From assembly GCA_036278255.1 (NCBI GenBank), contig DASULK010000086.1:1-16016 (forward strand): a stretch of DNA of 16,016 bases. The letters run 5' to 3'. Position 1 is the first letter of the stretch, and each line of letters begins with the position of its first letter. Positions 13,410-16,016 of the stretch are shown in pieces. A program made the position numbers and the translations under genes. A model generated the notes under the pieces. That model was not told the origin of the DNA and did no database searches. It saw only the letters and a list, made by a program, of their open reading frames with translations. This stretch comes from DASULK01 sp036278255 (lineage in GTDB: Bacteria > Actinomycetota > Actinomycetes > Mycobacteriales > Micromonosporaceae).

Positions 13410-14314
13410 GACGGCCGCTGATCAAGGGCGCTGAGGGCGGCCTGGTAGGCGGTGTTGAAGGCTTCGTCGGCGAGGACTTCGATGTCGGGGCTCACCCCGC
13501 AGCCTTCCCAGTTTGTGCCGGAGACGGGGTTGACGGGACGGGCGACCGGAACCGTCAACTCCAGGTGCGGATGGAGGCGCAGGCCGATGCGGGGGTGGGC
13601 GCCGCCCCGGGTACGTTCACCGACCACGGTGGCCCGTTTCTGTTGCTGCAGGTCGTAGGTGAGCTCCTCGCCGGCGGAGAAGGTGGCGCCGCTGGTGAGC
13701 ACGTAGACGGGTTTGTGGCCGCCGAAGCGCGGCCCGGGCACGTAGGCCGCGCTCCAGGACTGCCGACTCTGCTCGCCGGCGCGCGCATAGAACGTGTTGA
13801 GGTGGACTGGTTCGTCGAAGAGGTAGCCGCAGATCAACGCCACCATCTCGGGGGTGCCGCCGAGCGTGCCGCGTAGGTCGAGCAGGAGCGCGCGGGTGGG
13901 GGCGATGAGCTGCAGCGCCGCGGTGACCGCGGTGCCGGCCAGTTCGGGTGGGAGAAGGTACGGCGCCAGTTCCAGGTGGCCGATGTTGCCGGGGTGGTGC
14001 TGCACCCGGGCCACACCGCCCATGGTGGATTCGACCAGCCGGGTGATCTCGCCCTCGGTGGGGCTCTCCGCGGCTTCCGGGATCTCGATTTCGTGGTGTT
14101 TGAGGCGCAGGTGCAGGTCGCCGTTGATGGACTGCAGGTCTTCGGTCACCAGGGCGCCGAGGGTCTCGGGGCTGCCGACGTGGTCGTAGCGGCCGCTGGC
14201 GAGCCGCTCGGCGAGGAGTTTGCCCAGCTGTTCGCCGACGTCGGGATAGACGTACTGCTCGGTGAGGGCCTGCCCGGCGCGCTGGATGATGTCGACGATC
14301 TCGGCCCGCTGCAT
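13403..14314 (-). CDS. S41 family peptidase (tail-specific/IRBP-like), cytosolic
   Basis: This 303-residue protein matches the short S41 family that lacks a PDZ domain. Seen motifs are the helical N-terminal part (DIIQRAGQALTEQYVYPDV), RALLLDLRGTLGGTPEM (141-157) with the conserved DLRG..GG, the nucleophile segment VLTSGATFSAGEE with S213, ERTRGGAHP (233-241), and WEGCGVSPDIEVL at the end, which equals the GxGVxPD motif. There is no signal peptide, so it probably acts on intracellular proteins or peptides. ATG 14314 has a strong GGGGGAGAAG site upstream; an in-frame ATG at 14362 would add 16 residues without such a site. It stands alone, divergent from the PA14 gene. Close relatives are often found in actinobacteria and some Bacteroidetes. 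Confidence 0.9.
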   Translation of the reverse strand: MQRAEIVDIIQRAGQALTEQYVYPDVGEQLGKLLAERLASGRYDHVGSPETLGALVTEDLQSINGDLHLRLKHHEIEIPEAAESPTEGEITRLVESTMGGVARVQHHPGNIGHLELAPYLLPPELAGTAVTAALQLIAPTRALLLDLRGTLGGTPEMVALICGYLFDEPVHLNTFYARAGEQSRQSWSAAYVPGPRFGGHKPVYVLTSGATFSAGEELTYDLQQQKRATVVGERTRGGAHPRIGLRLHPHLELTVPVARPVNPVSGTNWEGCGVSPDIEVLADEAFNTAYQAALSALDQRPSI

Positions 14315-14570
14315 CGCTTCTCCCCCAATAGTGTGGCTGCGGTGGCGTCTGTAGTAGAGCACCTACCTTGATAAAGCGTGTGGCCCACCATCTGAAGGTG
14401 CTGCGGGAGGCGAGCCACGGTACGGCGTACTGGTGAGCCTCTGGCAAACTTTTGCTGGCAAGTCCTAAAAGGCCGCATCGGGCAGCGAGAAGGTGTGGAC
14501 ATTCAAGCGAAAGAATTTTACGGTCGTCACCGTCCACGGTCCCCCGCTCCACCGCAACTGGAGGAGAACA
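14315..14570. other. Divergent intergenic region with promoters of the S41 and PA14 genes
   Basis: These 256 bases separate two divergent starts and contain no convincing gene. They are less GC-rich than their surroundings, as expected of a promoter region. TGGACA at about 14495 followed by TTTACG is a weak promoter candidate for the PA14 gene. No riboswitch pattern was recognised. Confidence 0.5.
14441..14461. promoter_or_regulatory. Operator-like palindrome within a direct repeat
   Basis: GCAAACTTTTGC (14444-14455) is a palindrome with 5-bp perfect arms and a CT centre. It is embedded in two copies of CTGGCAA (14441-14447 and 14455-14461), so it could bind a dimeric repressor of the LacI type or similar. 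It lies about 110 bases before the PA14 gene start and about 130 bases before the S41 start. Regulator identity is unknown. Confidence 0.4.
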
Positions 14571-16016
14571 TTGGATAGACGTCCGTCGCGGCTTCGTCGA
14601 GGCCGCATCGGCGGCCTGCTCGCCGCCGCCCTCATCGCCGGTACTGCCTGGCCCTCCGCGGCCACCGCCCAGGTGTCGGCCCAGGCCGACATCCCGCCGC
14701 AGGAGCCCGGGGTGACCCTGCGCGTCTTCGACCTGCAGGTCCCGATCGACAAGATCTGCACCCTCAAACCCGGGCAGACCCCGAACATCGACAAGCTGAT
14801 GCCGGTCATCGACTGGAAGAACGGTGCCTTCGGCATCAATGACTTCTTCGTCGCGCACGTGCTCGGCTACCTGAACGTGCCTCAGGACGGGGAGTACACC
14901 TTCCGGCTGACCAGCGACGACGGCTCGCGGCTCTTCATCGGCGACGAACTGGTCATCGACCACGATGGTCTGCACGGGGCCGAACCCAAGGACGGCACCG
15001 TCCACCTGACGGCCGGCTACCACTCCCTCTTCATCGAGCACTTCGAGAACGCTGGCGACGAGCAGATCACCCTCGCCTGGAGGACCCCCGGCGCCAGGAA
15101 CTTCGTGCTCGTACCGAACTCGGCGCTCAGCACCGACGCCGACGTCGTCCGGGTCACCGCGCCCGGCCGCAAGGAGTGCGAAGGCGTCCGCGACACCCCG
15201 GGCGACGGCCTGCCGTTGACCGAGGTGCACCCGAACTACACCCTCACCGACCTGCGCCCGGCCGGTTTCGAGCCGCAGGTCAGTGCGCTGGACTGGCTGC
15301 CGGACGGCCGCCTGGCCGTGGCCACCTGGGGCGGCTCCGACAACGAGTTGGGCGAGGTCTACCTGCTCAGCAACGTTACCGGCGACACCGACCCGAGCAA
15401 GGTGACGGCGCAGAAGATCGCCAGCGGCCTGAAAGAGCCGATGGGGATCAAGTACGTCGACGGCAAGCTCTACGTCTCCCAGAAACACGAGTTGACTGAG
15501 CTCAACGACCTCGACGGGGACGGCGTCATCGACGAGTACAAGACGATCGCGACGTGGCCCTTCGGCGGCAACTTCCACGAGTTCGCCTTCGGGCTGCTCT
15601 ACGAGAAGGGCTTCTTCTACCTGAACCTGTCGGTCGCGATCAACTACGGCGGCGCGTCAACGAACCCGCAGCCGGCGCCGAACCGCGGCACCACGATCCG
15701 GGTGAACAAGAAGAACGGCCAGGTCAAGTACATCGCGGGCGGCCTGCGGACCCCGAACGGTATCGGCTGGGGGCCGGAGGACGAGATCTTCGTTACCGAC
15801 AACCAGGGTGACTGGCTGCCGGCGTCGAAGCTGCTGCACATCAAGCAGGACCGCTTCTTCAACCACTTCACCAATCCGGCGGGGCCGTTCCAGGAGAACC
15901 CGGTGACCGCGCCGGTGCTGTGGCTGCCGCAGAACGAGATCGCCAACTCGCCGAGCAACCCGCTCATGTTGAAGGACGGCCCGTTCGCTGGACAGATGAT
16001 CTTCGGGGATGTGACG
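14571..16016 (+). CDS. Secreted PA14-domain protein with beta-propeller (sugar-dehydrogenase-like), 3' end outside the window
   Basis: The first 482 residues are visible. The TTG start at 14571 is supported by GGAGGAG at 14560-14566. A typical signal peptide follows: arginine-rich start, hydrophobic core GLLAAALIAGTAW, and likely cleavage after ATA near residue 33. Residues ~45-185 are a PA14 domain, with the core TFRLTSDDGSRLFIGDELVI (110-129) carrying the paired aspartates and a final strand ITLAWRTPG. From about 230 a six-bladed propeller begins, similar to sorbosone/glucose dehydrogenase-like and heme-binding proteins: LDWLPDGRLAVATWGG, LKEPMGIKYVDGKLYVSQ, LRTPNGIGWGPEDEIFVTDN. NDLDGDGVIDEY (312-323) is a calcium-binding DxDxDG loop. 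It probably binds and perhaps oxidises carbohydrate outside the cell; catalytic residues cannot be assigned. Confidence 0.88.
   Translation, partial: MDRRPSRLRRGRIGGLLAAALIAGTAWPSAATAQVSAQADIPPQEPGVTLRVFDLQVPIDKICTLKPGQTPNIDKLMPVIDWKNGAFGINDFFVAHVLGYLNVPQDGEYTFRLTSDDGSRLFIGDELVIDHDGLHGAEPKDGTVHLTAGYHSLFIEHFENAGDEQITLAWRTPGARNFVLVPNSALSTDADVVRVTAPGRKECEGVRDTPGDGLPLTEVHPNYTLTDLRPAGFEPQVSALDWLPDGRLAVATWGGSDNELGEVYLLSNVTGDTDPSKVTAQKIASGLKEPMGIKYVDGKLYVSQKHELTELNDLDGDGVIDEYKTIATWPFGGNFHEFAFGLLYEKGFFYLNLSVAINYGGASTNPQPAPNRGTTIRVNKKNGQVKYIAGGLRTPNGIGWGPEDEIFVTDNQGDWLPASKLLHIKQDRFFNHFTNPAGPFQENPVTAPVLWLPQNEIANSPSNPLMLKDGPFAGQMIFGDVT

Noticed and set aside
13617..15578. Minus-strand open frame of more than 600 codons spanning the S41 gene, the intergenic region and the PA14 gene
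   Set aside because: It runs through two real genes and a promoter region, has low-complexity composition and no ribosome site.

Overview
This window is very GC-rich. Its coding regions favour G or C at third codon positions, several genes start with GTG or TTG, and neighbouring genes overlap by ATGA or GTGA. It looks like chromosome of a high-GC actinobacterium. The mix of genes (YqgE, an ECF41-type sigma factor beside a carboxymuconolactone decarboxylase, an actinobacterial M16 peptidase, a cytosolic S41 peptidase) suggests Micromonosporaceae, for example Micromonospora or a relative. That placement is inference from style, not from a marker gene.

Bases 1-2400 hold the end of an unrecognised protein, a 34-codon remnant of a VOC/glyoxalase-like gene, a YqgE/AlgH-family gene, and a complete tRNA-Ala(GGC) with promoter, leader hairpin and strong terminator. 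Next comes an AhpD/carboxymuconolactone decarboxylase-like gene preceded by a near-consensus ECF41 promoter. The ECF41 sigma gene that overlaps its end has lost its middle and is a pseudogene. Two decayed genes lie within 2 kb here.

Bases 2396-6229 form a probable + strand operon: a DUF4034-like protein, an M16 zinc peptidase carrying two C-terminal membrane segments, and a multi-pass membrane protein with two CxxC knuckles. It ends at a 14-bp perfect inverted repeat, which separates it from a converging gene. Bases 6332-8684 carry two minus-strand genes: a membrane-anchored ricin-type lectin and an Nramp-related transporter that lacks the usual metal-binding motifs. Bases 8783-9631 carry a cysteine-free HesB/IscA-like protein and a DoxX-like membrane protein.

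Bases 9712-13350 are the most interesting part: three co-directional genes. The first encodes a coiled-coil protein with a possible winged helix. It overlaps the second, a RecB/Cas4-type PD-(D/E)XK nuclease with all the family motifs and four cysteines placed for an Fe-S cluster. The third encodes a 525-residue protein that I do not recognise. No CRISPR array or other cas gene is present. This could be a small DNA-repair or defence module.

The window closes with a minus-strand S41 (tail-specific/IRBP-type) peptidase and a divergent secreted protein with a PA14 domain and a beta-propeller, which runs off the right edge. The 256 bases between them contain a palindromic operator-like site. I see no insertion sequence, integrase, CRISPR array or rRNA.
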